Source: JAUIGE01 sp045106685 (GTDB lineage: Bacteria; Bacteroidota; Bacteroidia; J057). Taken from it: DNA of 64,000 nt. Location of the stretch: positions 1 to 64,000 of the forward strand of contig JBGCFB010000148.1 of the NCBI GenBank assembly GCA_045106685.1, written 5' to 3'. Positions 1 through 8,760 of the stretch are shown here, piece by piece. The translations under genes were made by a program, and so were the position numbers. Below the pieces are notes generated by a model that saw only the letters and a program-made list of their open reading frames with translations, was not told the DNA's origin and searched no databases. Position 1 is the stretch's first letter. Each line of letters begins with the position of its first letter.

Positions 1-458
1 TGATACTGCATATTGAAATCGAGGGTAGCGCGATAGCGACCATCCGCTGAAATCAAATAGGCCCTTTGGTACGAATTCAGCAAAACAGGAAATAAAGCAA
101 TGAGGTCGGGATTTTGCTGGTTTACTTCTTCTGTTAAAGGAGAAAGCTTGTTTAGCGAAAATGGCTGAACCGGAATAAGACGCTTTGAGCCAAGTTCGTT
201 CTGTTTGATTTTGGTTTCAAAAATGGGATTCACTATTTCGGATGGATTCTCTCCGTACCATCTTACCCGATACTTTTTCCTGGACCCAACACCTGAGGTA
301 TTGAGATGGTAGGTGAGTAAGTCAGTGTTGTCAAAATAAATGTTATTGACCTGACGGTCGGCGTGATGCTCGCGAAAGCCGGCAGGGTGCAAGGCAAGCA
401 TCTGTTTCACCTCCGCGAGGGATTGTAAGGTGATTCGATATTTTCGCTCAAATCTCAC
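1..458 (-). CDS. VTC domain polyphosphate polymerase-like protein (3' end missing)
   Basis: Partial gene whose 3' end lies beyond the left edge; about 152 residues are visible. The translation begins VRFERKYRIT and continues with VNNIYFD, KKYRVRWYG, ETKIK and a SYQRAYLIS-type stretch. This is the pattern of basic and acidic residues of the VTC polyphosphate polymerase fold (triphosphate tunnel family), in which the conserved Lys/Arg residues line the tunnel and the Glu residues bind metal. VTC proteins make polyphosphate from nucleotide; that activity is not shown here. The start is a GTG one base after the TAG of the CotH gene, which implies translational coupling. It is the last visible gene of a DUF4956-CotH-VTC operon, a combination known from many bacteria. 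Confidence 0.85.
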   Translation of the reverse strand, partial: MRFERKYRITLQSLAEVKQMLALHPAGFREHHADRQVNNIYFDNTDLLTYHLNTSGVGSRKKYRVRWYGENPSEIVNPIFETKIKQNELGSKRLIPVQPFSLNKLSPLTEEVNQQNPDLIALFPVLLNSYQRAYLISADGRYRATLDFNMQY

Positions 459-459
459 G

Positions 460-3420
460 CTAAATCGTTTCTACTTCTTGCCCTTCAAGCCTCAGTACAG
501 AGCCTTTTTCAATCAAATGCAGGCGCTTGAGATTGTCGACCTTATGGCTTTTTACTTCGATATAGGCAGGGCCATATTCAGGCTTTTTTTGATATGCAGA
601 AAAGCCCGTTTCGCAGTCTATCAAGTGAATAGACTCAATCATCAAGCGCGACAAGTCTTTTGAAGCAACTCCCAATACAGCATCTTGAATCGTTGCCGAG
701 ATAATCTTTACTGTTGCTTCTTCACCTACACTTATTCCTTTATCGCCAGGAGAAATCACGCTGCAATCTATGATGTCAATCAGACTGCCAGAGAAGTCCA
801 TACCGTCATTTCCCGTTTTTCTAAATACACAATTTTGCACCTTTCCTTTACAAAAATCAGCATCAAATCCGTCAGCGAAGGTGTTGGCTATCAGGCTGTT
901 ATCCATCGTGAAGTCACAGCGAATGAGGTTGAGTGCATCTTCACAAATGTTCCCCGTAAAGGAGCATTGATGGATTGTGATTTCGCTTTCGAAAAATGTG
1001 ACCGCGCCTGTCAAGGACCATTTGTCTTTGATCAATGTATTGAAGCCATCAAAGGAAACATAGCTTAAGGATGAAGCTTCTTTTGCTTGTAGCACGGTAA
1101 AGCCTTTGGCGCTTTTGTCCGATGAAAAAATCTTAATCCTTGCTTCAGGATCACCTTGCATAACGACTGCAGAACGCGATATAAAGCTGGCTCCTTTGAT
1201 CATATCCAGCGACACGCCAGCTGCAAAGCTAACCTCATATCCTTGCGGAATTATGATGTCGGTTGCGACCTGATAACGACCTGCTGGGAAATGCACCTTT
1301 TTACCTGCAACCTGATACACATCATTGCTGGAAAGTTGAATATTTTCAAATAACGCTTGTGGAGGTGTAATAGGGCTGGCCGCAGGAACTGGAGAAACAT
1401 TTGATACAAATACGCTATCTAATCCTGGAACACGGTAGAATATAACGCGAGGCTTATCTGTAGTTGGAATTACCTGGAAGTCCATTGGTAAGTTCGGCGA
1501 ATATGGCTTAAGCCAGACGGCGCTATCCAGTGTAATCTTCATCTTTGCTTTGATGTCACCGTATCCGATCACCTGCAAAGGCAAAGCATGGCCGTTGGCG
1601 ACTTGAAGGAGGTCGCCACGTTCTTGATGGCAGCGCAAGGCATTCTGCATCGGGAACATAAGCCCTTTGATCCTATTCGCTGATATCAGAAATTCGTTTT
1701 TGTCAAAGCGGTATTTAGGATATTCCTCACTCAGGAGTGATTCGCGTTGTTCGATGGGCTCTTCCATATTAATGAAAAAATTGTCCACTTCATCACCGCT
1801 GGTATATTGCCAGAGGTAGGCGATATATCGCTCTACAAAGGCTTCATCGAGAAATAGTCGAGTCAATAAATCGACTTCAGGATCACCTGTAGGCTTGGCT
1901 TGCTGAAATAGCATAAAGGGCCTTTCGATCCAGTTGAATGAAGAGCCATAGACATAGCCATCGTAGCCGATAGGTTCCAGTTTGCCGATAACAGGATTAT
2001 AGTAGAAGCGTTGATTGTGCCAAAAAAGCCCGTGATAGGCCTGGAAGATGTCGGTAATCGCAAAGTAGCGCGCCAGCCTGTCCAGGTCAAATACCTCATC
2101 CACGGTTTTGGTGCCAAAACGATAGGCCTCCATCAGACTATGAGCAAGTTCTACCTGGTTGGCGAGTGTCGGATTTTTGAGGCTTTGGTTTTGGCGAAAA
2201 GCGGCTACTTCCGAAGTCTCATATTGGTTGAGTTTGGTTTCGGTTACTTTGGGGCCAAGCGCATTGTGCGTGTTGCGCATACGCGCCTTCCACATGCCTT
2301 CCTCTGTGAATTTTACGATAGGACCTTCACGCCGACCTCTGAACTCCAGCAATTGCTTGTCAAAGTGTTCTTCGTATGCATATGGCCCTAGATTTTTGCC
2401 ATTAAAAAAGAGTCTTACAAAATCATAGCGCGGACATAAAATATCTTCTTTGATCAAAAACTGGTGGTAGACCCATTCGGAAATGAAGTTACGCGCTCCC
2501 GGATTTTGAAGTGAAAAAGTCATAAGACGATTCCAGTTCTGAGGCGCTTTGACCTTGATACGGAATGACCATTTGTCACCTCGCAGGTGGTCCATGAGGT
2601 CGCCTTTGAGGCGCATTTTTACCTTGATCTCTTCATCCTTGCGGCCGATTTTACCTTTTACCCAATCATCATCTTCAGTTTCCAGCAGCAGCTTTTTCAA
2701 TGCTTCATCGCGCTTGCCTGTCAACTTGCGCATGCCTTTTTCACTTACGCGCAGGTCTACAAAGTTGAATGTCGTGTCACGGGCATATTTTACAAAAGCG
2801 GGTTCTTCATAGGCTAGTTTTTTAATCACCATATCATCGAACCAGCACGCTGCGCCAGGATTATAGATATATGTCTTGACCTCGTTTCCATCAAAATCAG
2901 ATGGGATTACAAAGCGAATCCGCACATACTCCCAGCCGTTTTCGGCTGCCTTCTCCGGCATTACCTGGGCATAGCGCTTGTCCCAATCGTCCAGACTGAC
3001 GATAAGCCTACCAGCGTTTTGCGCCGCCACACCTTCCATCCTATAACGCCATACTCCCACCTCGATGCGGTCTCCACCAGAAACGTATGGCCCAAGGTCA
3101 AATCCTAAAGCATACGGATGTTTATCATCTGCTTTGCAGGAATAACGGCCCGATCTAGCGTGTAGGCTATCTTGCTGTAAGCCAGCCCCAAAACGATATT
3201 GGCCCATCTTATAGAGATGGTAATCGCCTTCCGTTACAGCAGTATCGGCATTACACGTGATGGTCAGCAGATCAGAGTTTGTTTCAAGGGCTCCTTTCTC
3301 TGAGGCTTTGTTCCAAATTTTGCCCAAAGCAAAAATAGCAAGCACCAATATAATCACCCCAAGCCCCCAAAAGAGGCGAGAGGAGGATACTATGCGTTTG
3401 GACTGGTCCTTTACGATCAT
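460..3420 (-). CDS. CotH kinase family protein with C-terminal beta-helix
   Basis: 986 residues. Residues about 14-33 form one hydrophobic segment (signal anchor), so the rest should be outside the cytoplasmic membrane. A lectin-like beta region (about 50-200) precedes a CotH-type kinase domain (about 260-600) with VKMRLKGDLMDHLRGDKWSF and the later blocks FAITDIFQAYHG and LEPIGYDGYVYG. CotH proteins are protein-kinase-fold enzymes first known from spore coats; the usual metal-binding motif resembles PxDxD, and here the equivalent is the looser IGYDGY. Residues about 740-980 are short repeats with regularly spaced Asn, Ser and Ile, as in right-handed parallel beta-helices. The gene sits 12 bases after the DUF4956 stop and one base before the VTC start. 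Substrate unknown. Confidence 0.8.
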   Translation of the reverse strand: MIVKDQSKRIVSSSRLFWGLGVIILVLAIFALGKIWNKASEKGALETNSDLLTITCNADTAVTEGDYHLYKMGQYRFGAGLQQDSLHARSGRYSCKADDKHPYALGFDLGPYVSGGDRIEVGVWRYRMEGVAAQNAGRLIVSLDDWDKRYAQVMPEKAAENGWEYVRIRFVIPSDFDGNEVKTYIYNPGAACWFDDMVIKKLAYEEPAFVKYARDTTFNFVDLRVSEKGMRKLTGKRDEALKKLLLETEDDDWVKGKIGRKDEEIKVKMRLKGDLMDHLRGDKWSFRIKVKAPQNWNRLMTFSLQNPGARNFISEWVYHQFLIKEDILCPRYDFVRLFFNGKNLGPYAYEEHFDKQLLEFRGRREGPIVKFTEEGMWKARMRNTHNALGPKVTETKLNQYETSEVAAFRQNQSLKNPTLANQVELAHSLMEAYRFGTKTVDEVFDLDRLARYFAITDIFQAYHGLFWHNQRFYYNPVIGKLEPIGYDGYVYGSSFNWIERPFMLFQQAKPTGDPEVDLLTRLFLDEAFVERYIAYLWQYTSGDEVDNFFINMEEPIEQRESLLSEEYPKYRFDKNEFLISANRIKGLMFPMQNALRCHQERGDLLQVANGHALPLQVIGYGDIKAKMKITLDSAVWLKPYSPNLPMDFQVIPTTDKPRVIFYRVPGLDSVFVSNVSPVPAASPITPPQALFENIQLSSNDVYQVAGKKVHFPAGRYQVATDIIIPQGYEVSFAAGVSLDMIKGASFISRSAVVMQGDPEARIKIFSSDKSAKGFTVLQAKEASSLSYVSFDGFNTLIKDKWSLTGAVTFFESEITIHQCSFTGNICEDALNLIRCDFTMDNSLIANTFADGFDADFCKGKVQNCVFRKTGNDGMDFSGSLIDIIDCSVISPGDKGISVGEEATVKIISATIQDAVLGVASKDLSRLMIESIHLIDCETGFSAYQKKPEYGPAYIEVKSHKVDNLKRLHLIEKGSVLRLEGQEVETI

Positions 3421-3432
3421 GCTTTCGAACCT

Positions 3433-4110
3433 TTAGATACCCAGGCTGGGTTGGTCGATAAGTGAGATGCTGCTTTTTGGGGAAATGCCCATAACGGCTT
3501 TGCGAACGGCTTCTACGGCACTGAGTGAGTCAGCTTTGACCAGATAGGACAAGTTAAGTCCGTCTGCTTGCTGGTCCATTCGCTTCAATTCTACATAGGA
3601 GAGGTGCTGTGAAAAAAGTGCCGTCACTGCTTCCACATCAGTAAGGTCTGTGCGAATATTGAGGTACATGCCGTCATGCTTTTTGAACGACATCTTTCCA
3701 CCATACTTATTATTGATAAGGACAGTCGCCAGAATGACCACATAGACGATAAGCGACAGGATAGGCTGGCCGGCACCACAACCCAAGCCAATCGCTATGA
3801 CTAGAAACAAATAGACCAGTTCTTCCGGGTCTTTGATCGCTGCGCGAAAGCGCACAATCGAAAGCGCACCCACAAGGCCCAGCGAAAGGGCGATCGATGA
3901 CTGCACGATCGTAATGATGAGCATGGTCGTGAGACCGAGCGGTATAAAATTATTGGAAAAGCGGCTTCTGTTTGAGACTGCTTGACCAAAACGGATGTAA
4001 AAAAAACGCAAGAAAGCGAGCAAAGGAATCGCAAAAGCGAGTCCAATTATAAAATCAATAATATTGATGCTCTGACTAAACTGCTCGAGATATTGTTCAA
4101 ATTTTCCCAT
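3433..4110 (-). CDS. DUF4956 family membrane protein
   Basis: 225 residues. Four hydrophobic segments in the first about 140 residues are followed by a soluble C-terminal domain of about 85 residues. The stretch GALSIVRFRAAIKDPEELVY is the signature of the DUF4956 family (MgtC-like arrangement of helices with a short soluble tail). The biochemical role of the family is unknown. It is recurrently encoded beside VTC and CotH-kinase genes, as here, where it is the first gene of the apparent operon. A possible minus-strand -7 box (TACTTTTA, seven of eight consensus bases) lies at 4153-4160, 43 bases upstream of the start. Confidence 0.85.
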   Translation of the reverse strand: MGKFEQYLEQFSQSINIIDFIIGLAFAIPLLAFLRFFYIRFGQAVSNRSRFSNNFIPLGLTTMLIITIVQSSIALSLGLVGALSIVRFRAAIKDPEELVYLFLVIAIGLGCGAGQPILSLIVYVVILATVLINNKYGGKMSFKKHDGMYLNIRTDLTDVEAVTALFSQHLSYVELKRMDQQADGLNLSYLVKADSLSAVEAVRKAVMGISPKSSISLIDQPSLGI

Positions 4111-4642
4111 GTATGTTTTTAACCCTTGTATGACACGCGGTTAACACGGCGGTAAAAGTATGGATTTTGACAGGAAGAAGAAAAGCTTTGCCATATTGAG
4201 GTATGGCTTTCTTATAAAAACATAAATCGATTACCTTGATGGTCATAAAAGTCATCTCAGATGCCGTATTTCTGATCTCGGATGTGGTATCAGGGCTGTC
4301 ATTCATTTTTTCGAAATAAATAAAACAATCCTTTTCCTTATAAAACGAGCCTAAACCAACAAAACCCTTTTGTGGCCTGAGCGGAGTCGAAGGCCCCTCA
4401 ACCAAAAATCTACAAATTTTCTTGCCGTTATGGCTTCGACTCCGCTCAGCCACCAGCTATTTAGCTGGTGAAAATGGCGATTAAAGACGCCACGGCGCCA
4501 TTATTATTTCATTTTTTTTGAATGAACACCCCTAATGTAGTATCTCCCAAAAGCTGGGAAGGATAAAGTAGAAATACGAGATACTGCATACGAAATACGA
4601 CATCAGATTTTATAAGAAAGCCCTCATCCTAAAGCCTCTACC
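4111..4642. other. 532-bp spacer between divergent genes, no gene seen
   Basis: Separates the minus-strand DUF4956 operon from the plus-strand glycosyltransferase. It holds the inverted-repeat pair at 4374-4451 and, near 4570-4605, short near-repeats of the word ATACGAAATACGA. Open frames here arise from the repeat and show no protein-like composition. Confidence 0.6.
4374..4451. repeat. Inverted repeat with CTGAGCGGAGTCGAAG arms (copy 1)
   Basis: Left arm 4374-4395 contains CTGAGCGGAGTCGAAG flanked by GGC/GCC; right arm 4432-4451 is its reverse complement, with a 36-base spacer. The same 16-base core occurs as a second inverted pair at 42307-42376, 38 kb away, so it is a dispersed repeat and not a gene-specific terminator. 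Confidence 0.85.
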
Positions 4643-5641
4643 ATGCCTGCCATCTCCATCTTAATGTCTGTATATAATGCTGCGACCAGCCTGCCTTCCA
4701 CGTTGGATAGCATCGTGAGTCAGTCGTATACTGATTGGGAACTGATAGCAGTGGATGACGGCTCTACGGATGGCTCACTTGTCATTTTGCAAAGCTGGTC
4801 AGCTGAGGATCAGCGTATCAAGGTATTGCCGCTTGCCCATCATGGCATTGTCGATGCGTTGAATGTTGGGCTTGAGCATGTGACTGCGCCACTCATAGCC
4901 CGCATGGATGCCGATGATGTTATGCATACTCATCGTTTGGAAAAGCAGTATGATTATATGCTTCGCAATCCCGATGTAGGGGTTGTGAGTAGCCTGGTAA
5001 GGCATGTAGGTGATGAGTCCCAAAAGGGCTACGCCCGGCATGTCGCCTGGATCAATGGCCTGATCAGTCATGAGGAAATGGCGGTTAATCGCTTTGTCGA
5101 TGCGCCCATTGCCAATCCCTCGGTTATGTTCAGAGCAGAATGTATCCGGGATTATGGAGGCTATCGCAAAGGCGATTTCCCTGAAGATTATGAATTCTGG
5201 CTCCGTTGGCTGGAAGCTGGAGTCCGCATGGCAAAAGTGCCGGAAGTATTACTTGACTGGCACGACGGGCCAGGTCGGATTACGCGCCACCACCCGATGT
5301 ATCGCGACGAAGCTTTTACCAATATTAAAGCGCCTTACCTGATGCGATGGCTTGAACAGCATAATCCTTATCATCCTCAGGTCGTCGTTTGGGGAGCTGG
5401 AAGAAAGTCACGTAAGCGCTTGCAACCGCTTTTAGACCTTGGCTTGAAGGTGGTAGCGTACATTGATATTAAAAGTGAAGGCCGGCAACTTGATGCTCCA
5501 GTAATAAATTATCGAAATATTGGAACATTGAAGGACGTTTTTGTGTTGTCGATCGTGAATAAAATAGGGGCGCAGAAAGAAATTTGCGAGTATCTGGAAA
5601 AGCATGATTTTGTACTTGGAAAAAACTTCATAGTGACTTAG
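4643..5641 (+). CDS. Family 2 glycosyltransferase
   Basis: 332 residues. The N-terminal GT-A domain opens with ISILMSVYNAATSLPSTLDS and has the nucleotide-binding VDDGSTDGS and the metal-binding ARMDADD (DxD-type), as in inverting GT2 enzymes that move a sugar from a nucleotide donor. FPEDYEFWLRW at about residue 180 fits the acceptor/catalytic region. From about residue 250 a separate C-terminal segment begins (VVVWGAGRKSRKR, then VVAYIDI), which looks like a small Rossmann-type fold and is not part of the minimal GT2 domain. No glycan-biosynthesis neighbours are present, so the acceptor cannot be inferred. Start ATG chosen because ISILMSVYN follows directly. Confidence 0.88.
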   Translation: MPAISILMSVYNAATSLPSTLDSIVSQSYTDWELIAVDDGSTDGSLVILQSWSAEDQRIKVLPLAHHGIVDALNVGLEHVTAPLIARMDADDVMHTHRLEKQYDYMLRNPDVGVVSSLVRHVGDESQKGYARHVAWINGLISHEEMAVNRFVDAPIANPSVMFRAECIRDYGGYRKGDFPEDYEFWLRWLEAGVRMAKVPEVLLDWHDGPGRITRHHPMYRDEAFTNIKAPYLMRWLEQHNPYHPQVVVWGAGRKSRKRLQPLLDLGLKVVAYIDIKSEGRQLDAPVINYRNIGTLKDVFVLSIVNKIGAQKEICEYLEKHDFVLGKNFIVT

Positions 5642-5685
5642 AATTTTTTTCCCTGTCAAAGCAGAAATACGCTAATTTTTATTTG

Positions 5686-5693
5686 TACTTTTG
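5686..5693 (+). promoter_or_regulatory. Bacteroidota -7 box upstream of citrate synthase
   Basis: TACTTTTG matches TAnnTTTG exactly and lies 34 bases before the chosen ATG at 5728, giving a leader of about 28 bases. No clear TTTG -33 element is seen. Confidence 0.55.
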
Positions 5694-5727
5694 CAAAAAA
5701 CCAACGCATACAAAAAAATACCAGAAA

Positions 5728-7014
5728 ATGTCAGAAACAAGCCATCCCGCCACCGTAGAACTACATATCAATGGTCAAGCACACGAACTAACTGTTGTGG
5801 AAGGAACCATGGGCGATAAAGGAATCCAGATTCCTAAACTGCTCGGTACCACAGGCCATGTTACTTTGGATGTAGGCTACAAAAATACTGGTGCCACTAC
5901 CAGTGCAATCACGTTCATCAATGGTTCTGAAGGGGTGCTTCTACACCGCGGATATTCCATCGAAGAATTAGCGGATAAGGCTAGCTTTAGCGAGATCATG
6001 TATCTCTTACTACACGGCGAACTGCCTACTCAATCTCAGCTTGATGATTTGAATGGAAATCTGGCTAAGTATGCAGAAGTACCTGCCGAGGTTAAAACGA
6101 TTCTTGATGCCATGCCTCAGTCGTCGCATCCGATGGCCTTTATGACTACGGCGCTTGCTGCACTTTCTGGAAACTATTCCCATATGCTCGATTCCTGGAC
6201 TGATGAAGAAGTTCGTTGGGAGTCGATCTATCGTTTGTTGGGACACATGCCTACATTGACTGCCTATGTGCACCGTCGTAATGCTGGCTTGCCATATATC
6301 GATCCTAAACCTGAACTAGGATATGTCGAGAACTTCCTGAACATGATGTTTGGTGAAGTAGATAAAGACGTTGCTGAAGCAATCGATACATTACTCGTAT
6401 TGCATGCAGATCATGAGCAAAACTGCTCTGCTTCATCTGTGCGTTTGGTAGGATCATCACATGTGAACTTGTTTGCAGCGGTTGCTGCTGGTAATGCAGC
6501 CCTTTGGGGACCACTTCACGGTGGAGCCAACCAGAAGGTTGTCGAGATGCTTGCAAACATCATTGCAGATGGTGGCGACACTGAGAAGTACATCGCTAAA
6601 GCAAAAGACAAGTCTGATCCATTCCGCTTGATGGGATTTGGTCACCGTGTATATAAAAATCTTGATCCTCGTGCCAAAGTAATTAAGGCATATGCAGATA
6701 AGGTGCTCGACGCACTTGATGTAGATGATCCTGCACTTCCTATTGCTAAAGGCTTGGAAAAAGCTGCATTGGAGGACGAGTACTTCGCATCACGTAAGCT
6801 TTTCCCGAATGTTGATTTTTACTCTGGCTTGATTTATAAAGCACTTGATATTCCGGTTGATATGTTCACCGTCATGTTTGCTTTGGGACGCCTTCCAGGA
6901 TGGATTTCACAGTGGAAAGAGATGCGCGAAGACGCACAGCCTATCGGCCGTCCACGCCAGATTTATCTTGGCGAAGCGAAGCGTCCTTATGTATCGATTG
7001 AAAACAGAGACTAA
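5728..7014 (+). CDS. gltA: Citrate synthase
   Basis: 428 residues, the usual length of the hexameric Gram-negative type. It condenses oxaloacetate and acetyl-CoA to citrate at the entry to the TCA cycle. Diagnostic blocks are FINGSEGVLLHRGYSIEELA near residue 75, LHADHEQNCSASSVRLVGS (catalytic His region) near 230, GPLHGGANQKVVEML and GFGHRVYKNLDPRAK in the active site, and the C-terminal GWISQWKEM. The ATG at 5728 is preferred over an upstream in-frame start at 5683, because that one falls before or within the -7 promoter box at 5686-5693 and adds a Lys-rich unconserved extension. Confidence 0.97.
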   Translation: MSETSHPATVELHINGQAHELTVVEGTMGDKGIQIPKLLGTTGHVTLDVGYKNTGATTSAITFINGSEGVLLHRGYSIEELADKASFSEIMYLLLHGELPTQSQLDDLNGNLAKYAEVPAEVKTILDAMPQSSHPMAFMTTALAALSGNYSHMLDSWTDEEVRWESIYRLLGHMPTLTAYVHRRNAGLPYIDPKPELGYVENFLNMMFGEVDKDVAEAIDTLLVLHADHEQNCSASSVRLVGSSHVNLFAAVAAGNAALWGPLHGGANQKVVEMLANIIADGGDTEKYIAKAKDKSDPFRLMGFGHRVYKNLDPRAKVIKAYADKVLDALDVDDPALPIAKGLEKAALEDEYFASRKLFPNVDFYSGLIYKALDIPVDMFTVMFALGRLPGWISQWKEMREDAQPIGRPRQIYLGEAKRPYVSIENRD

Positions 7015-7022
7015 TACATTTG

Positions 7023-7090
7023 TCATGATTCATTGATAATTAATCATGAACAATTATCAATGAATAGTTTAATCGATAATTGTTCATGAT
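7023..7090. repeat. AT-rich palindromic filler before thyA
   Basis: Nested imperfect palindromes built from ATTCATTGATAATT, its complement AATTATCAATGAAT, and CATGAACAATTATC with GATAATTGTTCATG. It fills almost the whole gap between gltA and thyA and belongs to the GAACAATTATC/ATTCATT word class also seen at 35168-35292, 52792-52865 and 59412-59513. Confidence 0.7.
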
Positions 7091-7110
7091 CTAATGGCGA
7101 ATGATTAATT

Positions 7111-7905
7111 ATGAAAGCCTATCTGCAACTGCTGGAAGATGTTATGCAAAACGGTAGCGACCGGGGAGACCGGACGGGTACTGGTACGCGAGCAGTATTT
7201 GGCCGGCAGTTGCGGTTTGATCTTTCAGAAGGCTTTCCGCTCGTTACTACTAAAAAGGTTCATACCCGTTCCATCATTCATGAGCTATTGTGGTTCCTGA
7301 AAGGCGAAAGCAATATCGCCTACCTGAAGGAAAACAAGGTCCGCATTTGGGATCCCTGGGCTGATGAAGACGGAAACCTGGGGCCTGTTTACGGCGTCCA
7401 GTGGAGATCGTGGATGGGAGCCAACGGCGAAACGATCGATCAAATTTCGCAAGTAGTAGAAGCAATAAAAAAGAATCCTAATTCAAGAAGGCACATTGTA
7501 AGTGCCTGGAATGTAGGGCAGCTTACTGAAATGGCCCTTCCGCCATGTCACGCCTTTTTTCAGTTTTTTGTGGCAGATGGCAAACTCTCCTGTCAATTAT
7601 ATCAGCGAAGCGCTGACTTGTTTATTGGAGTTCCTTTCAATATCGCGAGTTATGCATTACTAACCTGTATGGTTGCGCATGTCTGTGATCTGGAAGCTGG
7701 TGATTTTGTGCACACCTTTGGTGATGCGCATATCTATCACAATCATTATGATCAGGTCAAACTTCAACTAAGCCGCGATACACTCGCACTTCCACAGTTG
7801 AAGCTAAATCCAGAGGTCAAGTCCATTTTTGATTTTAAATACGAAGACATCGAGATTCTTAATTACGAATCTCATGCTGTAATTAAAGCTCCTGTTGCTG
7901 TTTGA
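7111..7905 (+). CDS. thyA: Thymidylate synthase
   Basis: 264 residues, the length of E. coli ThyA. It methylates dUMP to dTMP using 5,10-methylenetetrahydrofolate. The catalytic Cys146 sits in MALPPCHAFFQFF; the dUMP phosphate-binding QRSADLFIGVPFNIASYA and HIYHNHYDQ, and the N-terminal GDRTGTGTRAVFGRQ loop, are intact. Start ATG is immediately followed by the conserved KAYLQLLEDV. No dihydrofolate reductase gene follows, although that is a common neighbour; instead a palindromic filler leads to a response regulator. Confidence 0.97.
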   Translation: MKAYLQLLEDVMQNGSDRGDRTGTGTRAVFGRQLRFDLSEGFPLVTTKKVHTRSIIHELLWFLKGESNIAYLKENKVRIWDPWADEDGNLGPVYGVQWRSWMGANGETIDQISQVVEAIKKNPNSRRHIVSAWNVGQLTEMALPPCHAFFQFFVADGKLSCQLYQRSADLFIGVPFNIASYALLTCMVAHVCDLEAGDFVHTFGDAHIYHNHYDQVKLQLSRDTLALPQLKLNPEVKSIFDFKYEDIEILNYESHAVIKAPVAV

Positions 7906-7997
7906 TGAATAATTAGCTGATTTGAAGATTTGATAATTAGCTGATCTCCACATAATCAAATCAGCTAATCAACCAATCAGCTAATCATCAAATCACC
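7906..7997. repeat. AATCAGCTAATCATCAAATC-word filler (copy 1)
   Basis: The words TTAGCTGATTTG and CAAATCAGCTAATC alternate and can pair as a hairpin. The filler starts directly after the thyA stop and runs to within a few bases of the next start codon. The same words recur at 35265-35290, 40878-40900 and 61739-61900. Confidence 0.75.
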
Positions 7998-8000
7998 CAG

Positions 8001-8723
8001 ATGCTTAACATCCTTATACTTGAAGATGACCCTTTGTTCGCCATTGACATAGAAATGTGTGTCGACGAGCTTGGGTATACCAAGTTGGGAGTATTTGACA
8101 GGGCGGAGGATGCGCTTACCTATCTAGGCAAGCATCAGGCAGATATGCTGATCTGTGATATTCAGTTAAAAGGAGAACTGACAGGTTTGGACGTGGCTGC
8201 CTGGGCTGGCAAAAAAAATGTTCCCGTTGTGTTTGTCACGAGTTTTCTGGATGACGAAACCTTCGCCAAGGCGAAGGCCTTGGCCCCTTGTGCCTATATT
8301 ATCAAGCCATTTAAAGCCGGAGATCTCCAGCGTGCGCTTGAACTTGCAGCTTTACAAGTAGAGCCAGGAAATAAAGAAAAGGACACGGAAAACATTTATC
8401 ATCCGGGAAAACCTTTTTTCCTCAAGCATAAAAACAAGCTAAAAAAAGTAGCCGCTGAAGATATCCAGTATATCGTATCGGACGGGAATTATGCTACAAT
8501 CGTAACAAAACAAGGGCGCTTTGTAGTAAAGCGCTCCTTGTTGAATATTGCAAAGTCGTTGCCTGAGGAAATCTTTGTGCGCGTGCACCGCTCCTACCTC
8601 GTGAAGTTTGAGGCTATTGATAATATCTATCCTGATAGCCAGGAAATAGGCATTGGAGAAGAGCGCATTCCGCTTGGTAGAGCTTACAAAGCTGGCCTTA
8701 TGGAACGATTTCAGGTGCTTTAA
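8001..8723 (+). CDS. LytTR family response regulator
   Basis: 240 residues. Residues 1-120 form a receiver domain: acidic pocket EDD at 8-10, phosphoacceptor Asp53 in ICDIQLKG, Thr at about 80 in VFVTSF, and Lys at about 102 in IIKPF. Residues 135-240 form a LytTR DNA-binding domain, with IQYIVSDGNYATIVT and the conserved FVRVHRSYLV. Such regulators are normally paired with a LytS/YpdA-type or 7TM histidine kinase; no kinase gene is adjacent, so it is an orphan in this window. Targets unknown. It converges on the dehydrogenase gene with 37 bases between stops. Confidence 0.93.
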   Translation: MLNILILEDDPLFAIDIEMCVDELGYTKLGVFDRAEDALTYLGKHQADMLICDIQLKGELTGLDVAAWAGKKNVPVVFVTSFLDDETFAKAKALAPCAYIIKPFKAGDLQRALELAALQVEPGNKEKDTENIYHPGKPFFLKHKNKLKKVAAEDIQYIVSDGNYATIVTKQGRFVVKRSLLNIAKSLPEEIFVRVHRSYLVKFEAIDNIYPDSQEIGIGEERIPLGRAYKAGLMERFQVL

Positions 8724-8760
8724 GGCTTATTATGCCAAAGATCCGGGTGCTTAATAGAAA

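Noticed and set aside
4097..4453. Minus-strand 118-residue ORF beginning MAERSRSHNGK
   Set aside because: Its first codons are the inverted repeat with core CTGAGCGGAGTCGAAG; a similar AERSRS start arises at the other copy (42302). No protein-like conservation pattern and it overlaps the DUF4956 start.
5683..5727. Upstream start for citrate synthase
   Set aside because: In-frame extension begins before or within the -7 promoter box and would not be transcribed.
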